DNA of 64,000 nucleotides. Source: CADEFX01 sp963840425. GTDB taxonomy: Bacteria; Pseudomonadota; Alphaproteobacteria; Rhizobiales; Hyphomicrobiaceae. How positions within the stretch are numbered: position 1 is the stretch's first letter; the number at the start of each line of letters is the position of its first letter. The notes under the pieces are model-generated. The model worked only from the letters and a program-made list of their open reading frames with translations, searched no databases and was not told the origin of the DNA. The stretch covers positions 57,200 to 121,199 of the forward strand of contig CAWIYZ010000021.1 of NCBI GenBank assembly GCA_963840425.1, given 5' to 3'. A program made the position numbers and the translations under genes. Positions 29,683 through 39,517 of this stretch are shown one piece after another.

Positions 29683-30477
29683 ATGCGTTCTTTCTTCGAC
29701 GCGATCCGCTCGCGGGCGGTGCGCAGTTTTGCGTGTGCCGTTACGTTCCTGATGACCTGTGGGGTTGGTGTGCCGGCCGCCATAGCCGACGACAACAGCG
29801 CCTGGTTTGGGGAAACCTACAAAGGGACAAGCCTGGGTCTCAGCGCAGGTGTCATGCGCCTGGGTGCCGGCAGCCGAGCCGAGGAGACCACCGAGGGTAC
29901 TACGGCACGTCGCGGCCGGCGCGGCACGCAGGTCGCCAGCTTGGGTCGGGGCTACGCAGTGAGCGCCGAGAGCGGCGAGGAAGAAGCCGTCGCCCGTCCG
30001 CGGAGCACGCGCCGCACCCGGACCGCCAGTCTGGGCTACAACGCGCCGGTAGTCTCCTCTTCACGCAGGGGACAAGAAGCCGCCAAGCGGCGCACACCGC
30101 GCAACGTGCGCGTCGCGAGCCTCGGCGGCGTATACGCTCCCAAGCCGTCGCTCGGCCCGAGCCTTTCTGGCGGCTCCGTCCGGTGGGCTGCGACGTCCGG
30201 ATGCCTGAATTCCGGTCTCAGATCGGTGGTCGCCAGTCTGGCTGCATCGTACGGACCGGTGACGGTCAACTCGACCTGCCGCAGCCGCCGCCACAATGCT
30301 CGCGTCGGCGGCGCCAGGCGGTCCCACCACCTGACCGGCAACGCCGTCGATTTCCGCGTGCGCGGGAACTGGCGCGGCGCCATGGCCTACCTGCGCAGCA
30401 GCGGAACGGTCGGCGGCCTGAAGCACTACGGTGGCGGGCGGTTCCACATCGACACCGGCGCCCGGCGCAGCTGGTAG
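29683..30477 (+). CDS. Secreted M15-type (D-Ala-D-Ala carboxypeptidase-like) peptidase
   Basis: A 264-residue exported protein. The signal peptide covers about 1-38 (ending VPAAIADD). The long, Arg/Ser-rich middle carries three VASLG or TASLG repeats (GTQVASLGRGY, RTASLGYNAP, VRVASLGGVYAPK). The C-terminal ~90 residues form a peptidase M15 domain with zinc ligands His216 and Asp223 (HLTGNAVDF) and His255 (FHIDTG). This family trims peptidoglycan peptides. ATG 29683 is preceded by GGGGAG. An intrinsic terminator follows the gene. Confidence 0.82.
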   Translation: MRSFFDAIRSRAVRSFACAVTFLMTCGVGVPAAIADDNSAWFGETYKGTSLGLSAGVMRLGAGSRAEETTEGTTARRGRRGTQVASLGRGYAVSAESGEEEAVARPRSTRRTRTASLGYNAPVVSSSRRGQEAAKRRTPRNVRVASLGGVYAPKPSLGPSLSGGSVRWAATSGCLNSGLRSVVASLAASYGPVTVNSTCRSRRHNARVGGARRSHHLTGNAVDFRVRGNWRGAMAYLRSSGTVGGLKHYGGGRFHIDTGARRSW

Positions 30478-30507
30478 TCTTTCTTATTGCTGGAATGCGA
30501 CCTGATC

Positions 30508-30541
30508 GCCGCCGCCTATAGCGGCGGCGGTTGGGCTTTTC
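30508..30541 (+). terminator. Intrinsic terminator after the M15-type peptidase gene
   Basis: Perfect 9-bp stem CGCCGCCGC / GCGGCGGCG with a CTATA loop, followed by GTTGGGCTTTTCTT. It lies 30 bp after the stop codon and about 90 bp before the next gene. Confidence 0.75.
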
Positions 30542-30630
30542 TTGCCTCTTGTTTGTTTCGTCCGTGCTTGTGCTAGGTTGCGCACAAGCCGGCGAACGCC
30601 CGGCATCTCGCACTGTTGTGGAGGGCTTTC

Positions 30631-32211
30631 ATGCGACTTGCTCGGATGACGGTAGCGGCTGTCACAATCGCCGTCGGCGCCTTGCTCAGTCCCGCATCGG
30701 CCAAGGACTTGAAGGTCGGTCTTTCCGCCGAGCCCTCCGCCATGGACCCGCATTATCACAACCTGACGCCGAACAACTCGCTGCTGAGCCACGTCTTCGA
30801 GCGGCTGATCGAGAACGACGAGAAGCAGAACCTCATTCCCAGCCTCGCCGAGAGCTGGAAGGCGATCAACGATACGACTTGGGAATTCAAGCTTCGAAAG
30901 GGCGTGAAGTGGCACGATGGGTCGCCCTTCACCGCCGATGATGTTGTCTTCACCTTCAGCCGCGCCGGCAACGTGCCGAACAGCCCGTCGCCATTCATCG
31001 TTGCCAAGGGCAAGACCGCCACCAAGATCGACGATCACACCGTGCACATCACCACGGCCGCGGTCTATCCCCTGATGCCGAATGATGTCGCCACCATTCT
31101 CGTCGTTTCCAAGAAGCACGGCGAGGGGGCAACGACGCCGGACTACAACTCCGGCAAGGCCGCGGTCGGAACCGGCCCCTACAAGTACGTCAACTTCACG
31201 CCGGGCGATCGCATCGAGCTCGCCCGTAACGACGACTATTGGGGCCCCAAGTCCGTATGGACCAAGGTCACGTTCAAGCCGATCAAGGCCGGGCCCGCGC
31301 GCGTCGCCGCTCTCCTGGCCGGTGATGTCGACATTATCGAGGATACGCCGACGGCCGATATCGAGCGGCTGAAGAAGGAGCCCAAGGTTCAGCTCAGCCA
31401 GGAGGTCTCCAATCGCGTCATCTATTTCTTTGTCGATCACGGGCGGGACATCACACCCTTCGCCAAGGGCAAGGACGGGGCCGAGATCAAGAACCCGCTC
31501 AAGGACAAGCGGGTGCGTCTCGCCATGTCCAAGGCGATCAATCGCGACGCCATCGTGTCGCGCGTGATGGAGGGCGTCGCCATCCCGGCGAGCCAGTTCC
31601 TTCCCGACCATTACTTCGGCGTGTCCAAGACGTTGAAGGTCGAAAAATATGATCCCGAGGGCGCCAAGAAGCTGCTCGCCGAAGCAGGTTTCCCCAACGG
31701 CTTCAAGCTGACGTTGCACAGTCCCAACGGACGCTACATCAATGACGTGAAGATTGCCGAGGCCGTGGCGCAGATGCTGACGCGCGTGGGCATAGAGACG
31801 AACATCGAGGCGCTGCCGCCCGCCAATTTCTTCACCCGGGCGTCGCAAGGCGGACCGGGCGGCATTCCCGAGTTCAGCTTCATTCTGGTGGGCTGGGGCT
31901 CGGGCACAGGCGAGAACTCGGGTGCAGTGAAACCGCTGGTCGCGACCTTCGACAAGGAGAAAGGCCAAGGTGCGTCCAATCGTGGCCGCTACACCAATCC
32001 GGAGGTGGACAAGCTGATCGACGACGCAATGAAGACCGTCGATGACACCAAGCGCGCCGAGCTGCTCGGTCGCGCCACAGATGTTGCCATCGGCGATCTG
32101 GCGATCATTCCGTCCCACTACCAGGTCAATACGTGGTCGGCGCGCAAGGGCCTCAAGTACAAGGGTAGGTCGGACGAGAACACTTGGGCCATGAGCGTCG
32201 TCGAGGAGTGA
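30631..32211 (+). CDS. ABC transporter substrate-binding protein, family 5 (peptide/nickel type)
   Basis: Periplasmic binding protein of a DppA/OppA-like importer, 526 residues. The signal peptide ends SPASA-KD. Family 5 hallmarks: LSAEPSAMDPHYHN, LAESWKAINDTTWEFKLRKGVKWHDGSPFTADDVVFTF and VRLAMSKAINRDAI. GGAGGG precedes ATG 30631. It is first of a five-gene operon with two permease and two ATPase genes in canonical order. The ligand (di/oligopeptide, or another solute such as glutathione) is not evident. Confidence 0.92.
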   Translation: MRLARMTVAAVTIAVGALLSPASAKDLKVGLSAEPSAMDPHYHNLTPNNSLLSHVFERLIENDEKQNLIPSLAESWKAINDTTWEFKLRKGVKWHDGSPFTADDVVFTFSRAGNVPNSPSPFIVAKGKTATKIDDHTVHITTAAVYPLMPNDVATILVVSKKHGEGATTPDYNSGKAAVGTGPYKYVNFTPGDRIELARNDDYWGPKSVWTKVTFKPIKAGPARVAALLAGDVDIIEDTPTADIERLKKEPKVQLSQEVSNRVIYFFVDHGRDITPFAKGKDGAEIKNPLKDKRVRLAMSKAINRDAIVSRVMEGVAIPASQFLPDHYFGVSKTLKVEKYDPEGAKKLLAEAGFPNGFKLTLHSPNGRYINDVKIAEAVAQMLTRVGIETNIEALPPANFFTRASQGGPGGIPEFSFILVGWGSGTGENSGAVKPLVATFDKEKGQGASNRGRYTNPEVDKLIDDAMKTVDDTKRAELLGRATDVAIGDLAIIPSHYQVNTWSARKGLKYKGRSDENTWAMSVVEE

Positions 32212-32255
32212 TCGCCGCCGGCCCCCGCCGCCTGCTCTAGTCGGGAGAGCACCGC

Positions 32256-33233
32256 ATGGCCGCCTTTGTCCTCCGCCGCCTGATGCAGAGCGTCGTGGTG
32301 GTGTTCGTGATGTCGCTGATCGTGTTCTGCGGCGTGCACCTGATCGGCGATCCGGTGCATCTGCTGATCAACCCGCAGGCCGATCAGAAGGATATCGAGG
32401 CGGCCATCCGCTCGCTGGGCCTCGACAAGCCGATCTGGCAGCAATATCTGCATTTCATTGGCGGCGCACTGAGCGGCGATCTCGGCAAATCCTTCATCTT
32501 CGGCGAGTTGGCGCTCAAGGTGATCGTGCAGCGCATGCCGGCGACGCTCGAGCTTGCGCTCGCCGCCACCGCCATGTCCGTTACCCTGGGTATTCCGCTC
32601 GGGCTCTACGCGGGCCTCTACCCGAAGTCACTGGCGTCGCGGACCATCATGGCAAGCTCCATTCTCGGCTTCTCGCTGCCCACGTTCTGGGTCGGGCTCA
32701 TGCTGATCATGGTCTTCGCCGTCATGCTCGGCTGGTTGCCCTCCACCGGGCGCGGCGAGACGGCAACGTGGCTCGGCATCACCTCCAGCTTGTTCACCGT
32801 GAACGGCTGGAAGCACATCCTATTGCCGGCTTTGAATCTGGCGTTGTTGAAGATTTCCCTTGTGATCCGCCTGACTAGGGCCGGCGCACGCGAGGCGATC
32901 CACCAGGATTACATCAAGTTCGCACGCGCCAAGGGGCTGTCCAACCGCCGCATCATCGGCGTGCATCTCCTGAAGAACATCCTGATCCCCGTCGTCACTG
33001 TGCTCGGCCTCGAGTTCGGCAACCTGGTGGCATTCTCGGTGGTGACCGAGACGATCTTCGCCTGGCCCGGCATGGGCAAGCTGCTGATCGGGTCGATCCA
33101 GAGCCTCGATCGGCCGGTCATCGTCGCCTACCTCATCATCATCGTGCTGATGTTCGTGGTCATTAATCTCGTGGTGGACATCCTCTACTCGGTGCTCGAT
33201 CCACGTGTGCGCCTCGGGGAGAAGAGCGCATGA
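32256..33233 (+). CDS. ABC transporter permease, DppB/OppB type
   Basis: A 325-residue inner-membrane permease. The N-terminal helix (LRRLMQSVVVVFVMSLIVFCGVHL) is typical of DppB, and the cytoplasmic coupling motif EAIHQDYIKFARAKGLSNRRIIGVHLLKN (EAA loop) contacts the ATPase. About six helices. A good GGGAGAGC ribosome site precedes it. The stop overlaps the next ATG (ATGA), so translation is coupled. Confidence 0.92.
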   Translation: MAAFVLRRLMQSVVVVFVMSLIVFCGVHLIGDPVHLLINPQADQKDIEAAIRSLGLDKPIWQQYLHFIGGALSGDLGKSFIFGELALKVIVQRMPATLELALAATAMSVTLGIPLGLYAGLYPKSLASRTIMASSILGFSLPTFWVGLMLIMVFAVMLGWLPSTGRGETATWLGITSSLFTVNGWKHILLPALNLALLKISLVIRLTRAGAREAIHQDYIKFARAKGLSNRRIIGVHLLKNILIPVVTVLGLEFGNLVAFSVVTETIFAWPGMGKLLIGSIQSLDRPVIVAYLIIIVLMFVVINLVVDILYSVLDPRVRLGEKSA

Positions 33234-34160
33234 CGTTAGCCGCTGAATCTTCGCCTGCCACCGCGCAACCTGCCGCCCTGGCAGTCGAGACGCCGCTGCG
33301 CCGCTTCCTCTCCGACTATTTCGAGAGCTGGGTGGCGACTGCCGCCCTGGCGCTGCTTGCAATTATCGTCCTGCTCGCAATCGTTGCCCCGTGGATCGTG
33401 CCGCAGAACCCTTACGATCTGGCGCAAGTGGACGTGATGGAGAGCCGGCTTCCTCCTGGCGAGAAGCATTCGGTGAGCGGCTACACGTACTGGCTCGGGA
33501 CCGACGGCGCCGGCCGGGACCTCCTTTCCGCCATGCTCTACGGCGTGCGCATCTCGCTGACGGTCGGCGTGTCTGTCCGGGCTGATTGCCATGGCGATCG
33601 GCGCCACGGTCGGCCTCATTGCCGCCTATGCCGGCGGGCGGGTCGAGAGCCTCATCATGCGCGTCGTCGATCTGCAGCTTTCGTTTCCGGCGATCCTGCT
33701 TGCGCTCATGCTGATCGCGATCCTCGGCAAGGGCGTCGACAAGATCATCATCGCGCTCGTCACCGTGCAGTGGGCCTACTACGCCCGCACGGTGCGCGGA
33801 ACGGCGCTGGTCGAGAGCCGCAAGGAGTACGTGGAAGCCGCACGCTGTCTGGGCCTCTCGCACAACCGCATTCTGATGCGGCACATTCTGCCCAACTGCC
33901 TGCCGCCGCTGATCGTGGTCGCGACGGTGCAGACCGCCCACGCCATCGCGCTGGAGGCGACGCTATCGTTCCTTGGTGTCGGCCTGCCGCAGACGGAGCC
34001 TTCGCTCGGGCTGCTCATCTCCAACGGTTTCGAGTACATGCTGTCGGGCAAATACTGGATCAGCTTCTTTCCGGGCATCCTGCTGCTGTTGACGATCATG
34101 GTGATCAACCTGGTGGGCGATCAGCTCCGCGACGTTCTGAATCCAAGGTTGCGACGATGA
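33230..34160 (+). pseudogene. ABC transporter permease, DppC/OppC type, single-base frameshift
   Basis: Residues 1-114 read normally (LRRFLSDYFESWVATAALALLA, HWLGTDxxGRD-like GTDGAGRDLLSAMLYGVRISLTVGV). One extra base at about 33572 (the T in GTGTCTGTCC) throws the frame off. Removing it restores LSGLIAMAIGATVGLIAAYAGG and the rest to 34160, including the coupling loop ESRKEYVEAARCLGLSHNRILMRHILPN and GLPQTEPSLGLLI. The repaired protein would be about 310 residues, normal. The ATG at 33591 is internal and not a true start. Overlaps dppB-like and dppD-like genes by 4 bp on both sides. Confidence 0.85.
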
Positions 34161-35147
34161 GGTCGATGGGGCCGCCGGCTCTCGAGGTGTCGAATCTCAA
34201 GACCCATTTCTTCACCAAGGCTGGCATCGTAAAGGCGGTCGACGGCGTATCCTTTGCCGTAGCGGCGGGCGAGATTCTGGGCCTCGTTGGCGAGTCTGGC
34301 TGCGGAAAATCCATCACGGGCTTCTCCATCCTGGGTCTGGTGGACGAGCCGGGCCGGATCGTCGCCGGCAGTGTGCGCTTCAAGGGCGAGGAGCTGACTA
34401 CGGCGAGTGAGGAGCGCCTGCGGTCGCTGCGCGGGGATCGCATCGCCATGATCTTTCAGGACCCGATGATGACGCTCAACCCGGTCCTGCGCGTCGACAC
34501 GCAGATGGTCGAGGCTGTGCGCGCGCATCGCAACATCAACACGGCCGCTGCCGTCCACCTCGCGCGCGATGCGCTGGCCGACGTGGGCATTCCTTCGCCC
34601 GAGCACAGGCTGAAGGCCTATCCGCACGAGCTGTCGGGAGGCATGCGCCAGCGCGTGGCGATAGCCACGGCCTTCATCAACAAGCCGGATGTCATCATCG
34701 CCGACGAGCCGACGACGGCGCTCGACGTCACGATCCAGGGCCAGATCCTTGCCGAGGCGCAGGCGCTGTGCGCCGCGTACGGGCACTGCGATGATCTGGA
34801 TCACGCATGATCTGGCAGTGGTGTCATCGCTGGCGGACCGCATCGCGGTCATGTACGCCGGCCGTATCGTCGAGACGGGCCGCACCGCCGACATCGTTTC
34901 CGCTCCGTTGCATCCCTACACGAAAGGCCTGATCGGCTCGGTTCCGAGCCACAACAAGCGCGGCGAGCGCCTGACGCAAATCCCGGGCATGACGCCGTCG
35001 CTTCTCAATCTGGCGCCTGGATGTGCTTTTCGCACGCGCTGCTCGCACGCGACGCAAATGTGTCTGGCGGAGCCGGAGTTGGCCGACGTTGGAGCTGATA
35101 GGGCCGTGCGGTGCTTCCATCCGCTCCTCGCGGAGGCTGGCGCGTGA
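34157..35147 (+). pseudogene. ABC transporter ATPase, DppD/OppD type, single-base frameshift
   Basis: Begins ATG 34157 (ATGA overlap). Walker A GESGCGKS, Q-loop MIFQDPMMTLNPV, signature LSGGMRQRV and Walker B IIADEPTTALDV are intact. One extra base at about 34784 (C in GGGCACTGCG) disrupts the frame just before the switch His. Removing it restores GTAMIWITHDLAVVSSLADRI and the C-terminal oligopeptide-type region with CAFRTRCSHATQMC (Cys cluster) to 35147. As read, the protein stops about 10 residues after the shift and lacks the His switch and the C-terminal part. Confidence 0.85.
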
Positions 35148-36154
35148 CCGCCATCCCCATCGTCGAGGCCAAAGGGCTCTCGAAGCGCTTCGTGCGCAAG
35201 CCGGACCTGGCCGCACGCCTGGCCGGCAAGCTCGGCGCGGAGGTGCGCGAGGAAACGGTGCACGCCGTCGATGGCGTCGATCTTACGATCAACAAAGGCG
35301 AGGTGGTTGGGCTCGTCGGCGAATCGGGCTGCGGCAAGTCCACGCTCGGCCGCATGATCGCCGGCATTCTGGAGCCGACCGAGGGACGCGTGCTGTTCAA
35401 GGGACGAGACCGCACCACCCTTAGAGGCCGCGATGCCAAGGCCGCGCGCTTGGCTGTGCAGATGATCTTTCAGGACCCCTATGCCTCGCTCAATCCGCGC
35501 GCCAGAGTGGAAGGCATTGTCGGCGAGGCGCCGCTCTTTCACGGGCTGGTATCCAGCACGGACATCAGCGCGTACGTGGACGACATGCTCATGCGCGTCG
35601 GCCTCGATCCCGATCTCAAGCGGCGCTATCCGCATCAATTCTCGGGCGGTCAGCGCAGTCGCATCGGCATTGCGCGCGCACTGGCGGTAAAGCCGGAGTT
35701 CCTGGTCTGCGACGAGGCCATCGCGGCGCTCGACGTGTCGATCCAGGCCCAGGTCATCAACCTGTTCATGGACCTGCGCTCAGCCCTCGATCTGACCTAC
35801 CTTTTCATCAGCCACGATCTGGGCGTGGTGCAGCACATTACCGACAGGGTCGTCATCATGTATCTGGGGCGGGTCGTTGAGAGCGCCCCCACGGTCGGCC
35901 TGTTCGAGAAGGCCGTGCATCCCTATTCGCAGGCGCTCCTGTCCGAGGTGCCGAGGATCAGCACGACGAAGCGCACGTTTCACCCGATCAAGGGCGAAAT
36001 CCCCTCACCCTTGGATCCGCCGCCCGGCTGCCACTTCCATCCCAGATGCCCACACGCGCGCGAGCGCTGCAGGGTCGAGGTGCCCGTGCTCAAGCCGGTT
36101 GCTGCAGGCCGCGAAGCGGCGTGCCATTTCAGCGATATGTTTCTCAATCAATGA
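35144..36154 (+). CDS. ABC transporter ATPase, DppF/OppF type
   Basis: A 336-residue ATPase, second of the pair in peptide importers. Walker A GESGCGKS, Q-loop MIFQDPYASLNPR, signature FSGGQRSRIGIARAL, Walker B FLVCDEAIAALDVS, switch ISHDLG, and a C-terminal CHFHPRCPHARERC cluster typical of the OppD/F family. The start is GTG 35144, overlapping the preceding stop (GTGA). The gene is intact even though the two genes before it are frameshifted. The Walker B has AIAALD rather than the usual PTSALD, a tolerated variant. Confidence 0.92.
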   Translation: MTAIPIVEAKGLSKRFVRKPDLAARLAGKLGAEVREETVHAVDGVDLTINKGEVVGLVGESGCGKSTLGRMIAGILEPTEGRVLFKGRDRTTLRGRDAKAARLAVQMIFQDPYASLNPRARVEGIVGEAPLFHGLVSSTDISAYVDDMLMRVGLDPDLKRRYPHQFSGGQRSRIGIARALAVKPEFLVCDEAIAALDVSIQAQVINLFMDLRSALDLTYLFISHDLGVVQHITDRVVIMYLGRVVESAPTVGLFEKAVHPYSQALLSEVPRISTTKRTFHPIKGEIPSPLDPPPGCHFHPRCPHARERCRVEVPVLKPVAAGREAACHFSDMFLNQ

Positions 36155-36319
36155 ATTGACGGCTGCCGGCATCGCCGCCGCGCCATCATCACACTAACGA
36201 CCACTTCTGCAACGAAAACCGGCCCTGAGCTTCCGCCGAGCACGGAAGCTCGGCGCCGGTTTCAATCCGGCGCGCCGGCAACTATCGTGGCGATGGGTGG
36301 GAAGGGGCGGAAAATACAC

Positions 36320-38563
36320 ATGGACAAGTCGCCGATTGTGCAGCTCCACGATGGCGAGCTGCCGGACATGGTGCGTTGGTACAATCCGAAGCTGCTGGGG
36401 CGCATAGGCGTGCGCACCGTTATCTCGTCGGTCTTCGGCCAGTACGCCGACCAGCGCCTGATCCAGGCTGCGACCGATCAGGTCACCGAGGAGGAGCTTT
36501 TTTCCCGTTACGACTACAGCGATCCCTCGGCCGAGGATGCACGCCGCCGGCTGAAGGTGGACGAAAACGGCGTGTTCTGGATCGACTACGTCGCCGACAC
36601 GGGCGACGGCTTCGAGTCCACGTACACGATGGCCTATCTGCTGGCCAAGGAGAGCGTGAACGTACCGCGCGCCGGCGAGCTGATGGCCGGCGACATCCTC
36701 ATTATGGGCGGCGACGAATGCTACCCGCAGGCGACACGCGAGGAATACAAGAAGCGCCTCCAGCTCCCTTACGGCTGGGCCTTCAATGTGCCGGCGCCGG
36801 AGCGCAAGCTGTTCGCCCTCCCCGGCAATCACGACTGGTATGACGGGCTTGCGGCTTTCGACAGTCTGTTTTGCGCCGCCAGGGACAAGCTGTCAGGGCG
36901 CAACGCCAACCGCATTGGCGGCTGGCAGCCACAGCAGCATCGCAGCTACTGGGCGATCAAGCTGCCGCACAATTGGTGGATCTGGGGCGCGGACATCCAG
37001 TTTTCCAAGTATCTCGACTCCTCGCAGGTGAACTACTTTGCCACCATCGCCAGCCGCATGGGGCCCAGCGACAAGCTCATTCTCTGCCTTGCCGAGCCTG
37101 CCTGGATGCTCGCCGAGCAGCAGGGGCAGGACGAGGAGGAGAATTTCTTCAAGATCACCGCCATCGCCCGCGTGCGCGGCGTCAGGGTCTGCGCCGTGGT
37201 GGCGGGCGACTGGCACCACTACGCCCGCTACTACACGCCCGAGCTCGACGTGCACTTCTTCACGGCCGGCGGCGGCGGTGCGTTCATGCACCCCACGCAC
37301 GTGCTGAAGAACGAAATCACCGTGCGCTGGCCGGAGAATGCGCCTTCCGGCGACGAGAAAGCCGCAGGTGCGCTGCCGGATCAGATCGGGACCTTGTCCG
37401 CCGAACGATACGGCATCGGCCTGAGACGGAAGAGCGCGCTGGGTGACGCGGTCGAGGATGTGCTGGAGCCGCTGCGCAGAGCGGGCTCCAGTGGGAGGTT
37501 GCGGCAGCGCGACGCCAAGGTCTATCCGAGCAAGGCGAGAAGCCTGCTCTTAAGTCTCAAGAATCTCGCCTTCCCGTTCAGGAACCTGTCGTTCGGGATC
37601 GCTATCGGGCTGATCTACTGGATCGTCACCTGGCAATACTATTCGATCGTGAGCCAGCACGACATTTCCGCCGGCAAGATCGACTACGTGGACTCCAGCA
37701 CGTACTTCAGCGTGCTCGCCCGCCTGCCCCTCTACCTGATGCAAGGCATGCTGGTTTCGATTCCCTTCGTCATCATGCTGGTGGCGCTCTATGCGTTTCT
37801 GGTGGGGTACGTCGAGGGCGTGGAGAAGCCCGCATGGCGTCGATGGCTCGTCAAGGGCATCGTCGGCACGGTGCACTTTCTGGCCCATCTCGTTGTCATG
37901 TTCTCGATCGGGCTGGCGCTGGTGATGTTCCACAACTGGATCACGCCGGCGATCGAGCAGCAGGTGCAGGACCTGTGGCGCACGCGGGGCGAGCGCAATG
38001 TCATCGTGCGCGAGGTGCTGCAGGAGACCCTGGAGCCGCTGTCTCAGGAGCGCATCGAGCGGCGCGGGGCGAGGGGAGAACGTCGGGGCGACGACGGCCA
38101 GTGGGGAGGACGGCGCCGGCCGCCACCCCCGCAGGCGGCTCCCGGTCAGCCGCCGGCCGGCACCGAGGCGCAGAAGCCCGAATACACCGAGGTGCGCCAG
38201 ATCGTTGGCCTCGTCCTCTATCCCGTCGAGATGATCCTGATCGGCGGCTTCGTCGGCGGCTTCATCTGGGGCTTCTATTGGGTAGTGACGGGACTGTTCG
38301 GGCGCATGCACGCCGAGGACGCGTTTGCCGCATTGCGGATCAAGGACTACAAGAATTTCCTGCGTTTCAAGTTCGAGCCCAACCAGGTGACCATCTACCC
38401 GCTCGGGCTCGACAAGATACCGCGCAGCAATCATTGGATGGCGCCACCGAGAGGCAAGGTTCCGCCGCCGCACAATCCGCAGCTCGTTCCGACCGTGCGG
38501 ATCGATCTGCAGCTTATCGAGGATCCCATCGTGATCGCGGCGACGCCACCGCCAAAATCGTGA
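36320..38563 (+). CDS. Membrane-associated metallophosphoesterase
   Basis: A 747-residue protein with an N-terminal calcineurin-like phosphoesterase core (ADTGDGFEST near 95, GGDECYP near 135, LPGNHDWYDGL near 170, VVAGDWHHY near 295, TAGGGGAFMHPTH) and a C-terminal membrane half with four or five helices from about 415. A GERRGDDGQWGGRRRPPPPQ stretch near 600 is a disordered loop. The substrate is unknown. ATG 36320 follows GGAAGGGGCGG; starts at 36293 or 36287 are possible. The preceding 165 bp hold only a family A end fragment (ATCATCACACTAA near 36185). Confidence 0.82.
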   Translation: MDKSPIVQLHDGELPDMVRWYNPKLLGRIGVRTVISSVFGQYADQRLIQAATDQVTEEELFSRYDYSDPSAEDARRRLKVDENGVFWIDYVADTGDGFESTYTMAYLLAKESVNVPRAGELMAGDILIMGGDECYPQATREEYKKRLQLPYGWAFNVPAPERKLFALPGNHDWYDGLAAFDSLFCAARDKLSGRNANRIGGWQPQQHRSYWAIKLPHNWWIWGADIQFSKYLDSSQVNYFATIASRMGPSDKLILCLAEPAWMLAEQQGQDEEENFFKITAIARVRGVRVCAVVAGDWHHYARYYTPELDVHFFTAGGGGAFMHPTHVLKNEITVRWPENAPSGDEKAAGALPDQIGTLSAERYGIGLRRKSALGDAVEDVLEPLRRAGSSGRLRQRDAKVYPSKARSLLLSLKNLAFPFRNLSFGIAIGLIYWIVTWQYYSIVSQHDISAGKIDYVDSSTYFSVLARLPLYLMQGMLVSIPFVIMLVALYAFLVGYVEGVEKPAWRRWLVKGIVGTVHFLAHLVVMFSIGLALVMFHNWITPAIEQQVQDLWRTRGERNVIVREVLQETLEPLSQERIERRGARGERRGDDGQWGGRRRPPPPQAAPGQPPAGTEAQKPEYTEVRQIVGLVLYPVEMILIGGFVGGFIWGFYWVVTGLFGRMHAEDAFAALRIKDYKNFLRFKFEPNQVTIYPLGLDKIPRSNHWMAPPRGKVPPPHNPQLVPTVRIDLQLIEDPIVIAATPPPKS

Positions 38564-38585
38564 TCGGGAAGAGAGCAGGGATGCA

Positions 38586-39503
38586 ATGACGATCTGGCTG
38601 GAAAGCGAAGGCGGTGGCCCGGCACGGCCCGGTGACAAGCTGCGCGAGTTGATGGCCGCGAATGCCATCCTTAAGGTTCCCGGCGCTCACAACGCCATGG
38701 CTGGACTGCTCGCCAAGGAGGCCGGGTTCGAGGCTCTCTACATTTCCGGCGCGGCGGTGACCGCCAGCTTGGGGCTGCCCGATCTGGGCATCCTGACCAT
38801 GGAGGAGCTGTGTCTGATCGTGCGCTCCATCGCCCGCACGTCCGGCCTGCCGCTGATCGTGGACGGCGATACCGGCTACGGCGAGGCGCTCAATGCCATG
38901 CGGCTGGTGCGCGAGCTCGAGGATGCAGGGGCCGCCGCCGTCCACATCGAGGACCAGGTGCTCCCCAAGAAATGCGGCCATCTGAACGACAAGGTGCTCG
39001 TGCCGCCGGCACAGATGGCGGCAAAAATTGCGGCAGCGCGCAAGGCGGCTCGCCACCTGGTCATCATCGCCCGCACCGATGCAGCGGCATCGGAAGGCCT
39101 GGAAGGCGCGATCAAGCGCATGCGGCTCTACGTGGAAGCGGGCGCGGAGATTGCGTTTGCCGACGCCCTGCGCTCGGCCGAGGAGTTCCGTGCCTTTGCC
39201 GCGGCCGTCAAGGTGCCGGTGCTCGCCAATCTGACCGAGTTCGGCCGCACGCCGATGCTGACGGCCGACGAGCTCGAGAAGATCGGCTGCCGCATCGTCA
39301 TCTGGCCCGTCTCGTCGCTGAGAATTGCCGCACGCGCGCTCGAGGACTTTTACCGGACCCTCGCCAGGGACGGGACGACGGCGCCTCAGCTCGATCGCAT
39401 GCAGACCCGCAAGCGGTTGTACGAGGTCATCGGCTATCACGACTACGAGGCGCTGGACGCGTCGATCGTCAAGAGCCTGCTGCCGGACGCGCGCCAGCCG
39501 TAG
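38586..39503 (+). CDS. prpB: Methylisocitrate lyase family protein
   Basis: A 305-residue TIM-barrel lyase of the isocitrate lyase/PEP mutase superfamily. LKVPGAHNAMAGLLA, ISGAAVTASLGLPDLG, VDGDTGYG and IEDQVLPKKCGHL (Cys130 nucleophile-loop, KKCGH) match PrpB, which splits 2-methylisocitrate into pyruvate and succinate in propionate catabolism. No prpC or prpD is nearby, so a related lyase activity (for example oxaloacetate or another 2-substituted succinate) is possible. It starts 22 bp after the phosphoesterase gene. Confidence 0.85.
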   Translation: MTIWLESEGGGPARPGDKLRELMAANAILKVPGAHNAMAGLLAKEAGFEALYISGAAVTASLGLPDLGILTMEELCLIVRSIARTSGLPLIVDGDTGYGEALNAMRLVRELEDAGAAAVHIEDQVLPKKCGHLNDKVLVPPAQMAAKIAAARKAARHLVIIARTDAAASEGLEGAIKRMRLYVEAGAEIAFADALRSAEEFRAFAAAVKVPVLANLTEFGRTPMLTADELEKIGCRIVIWPVSSLRIAARALEDFYRTLARDGTTAPQLDRMQTRKRLYEVIGYHDYEALDASIVKSLLPDARQP

Positions 39504-39517
39504 GCGACCGCAATTCG

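Noticed and set aside
33560..33600. Programmed frameshift in the dppC-type gene
   Set aside because: No slippery heptamer, upstream Shine-Dalgarno or following hairpin; the shift is better explained by a one-base insertion or consensus error.
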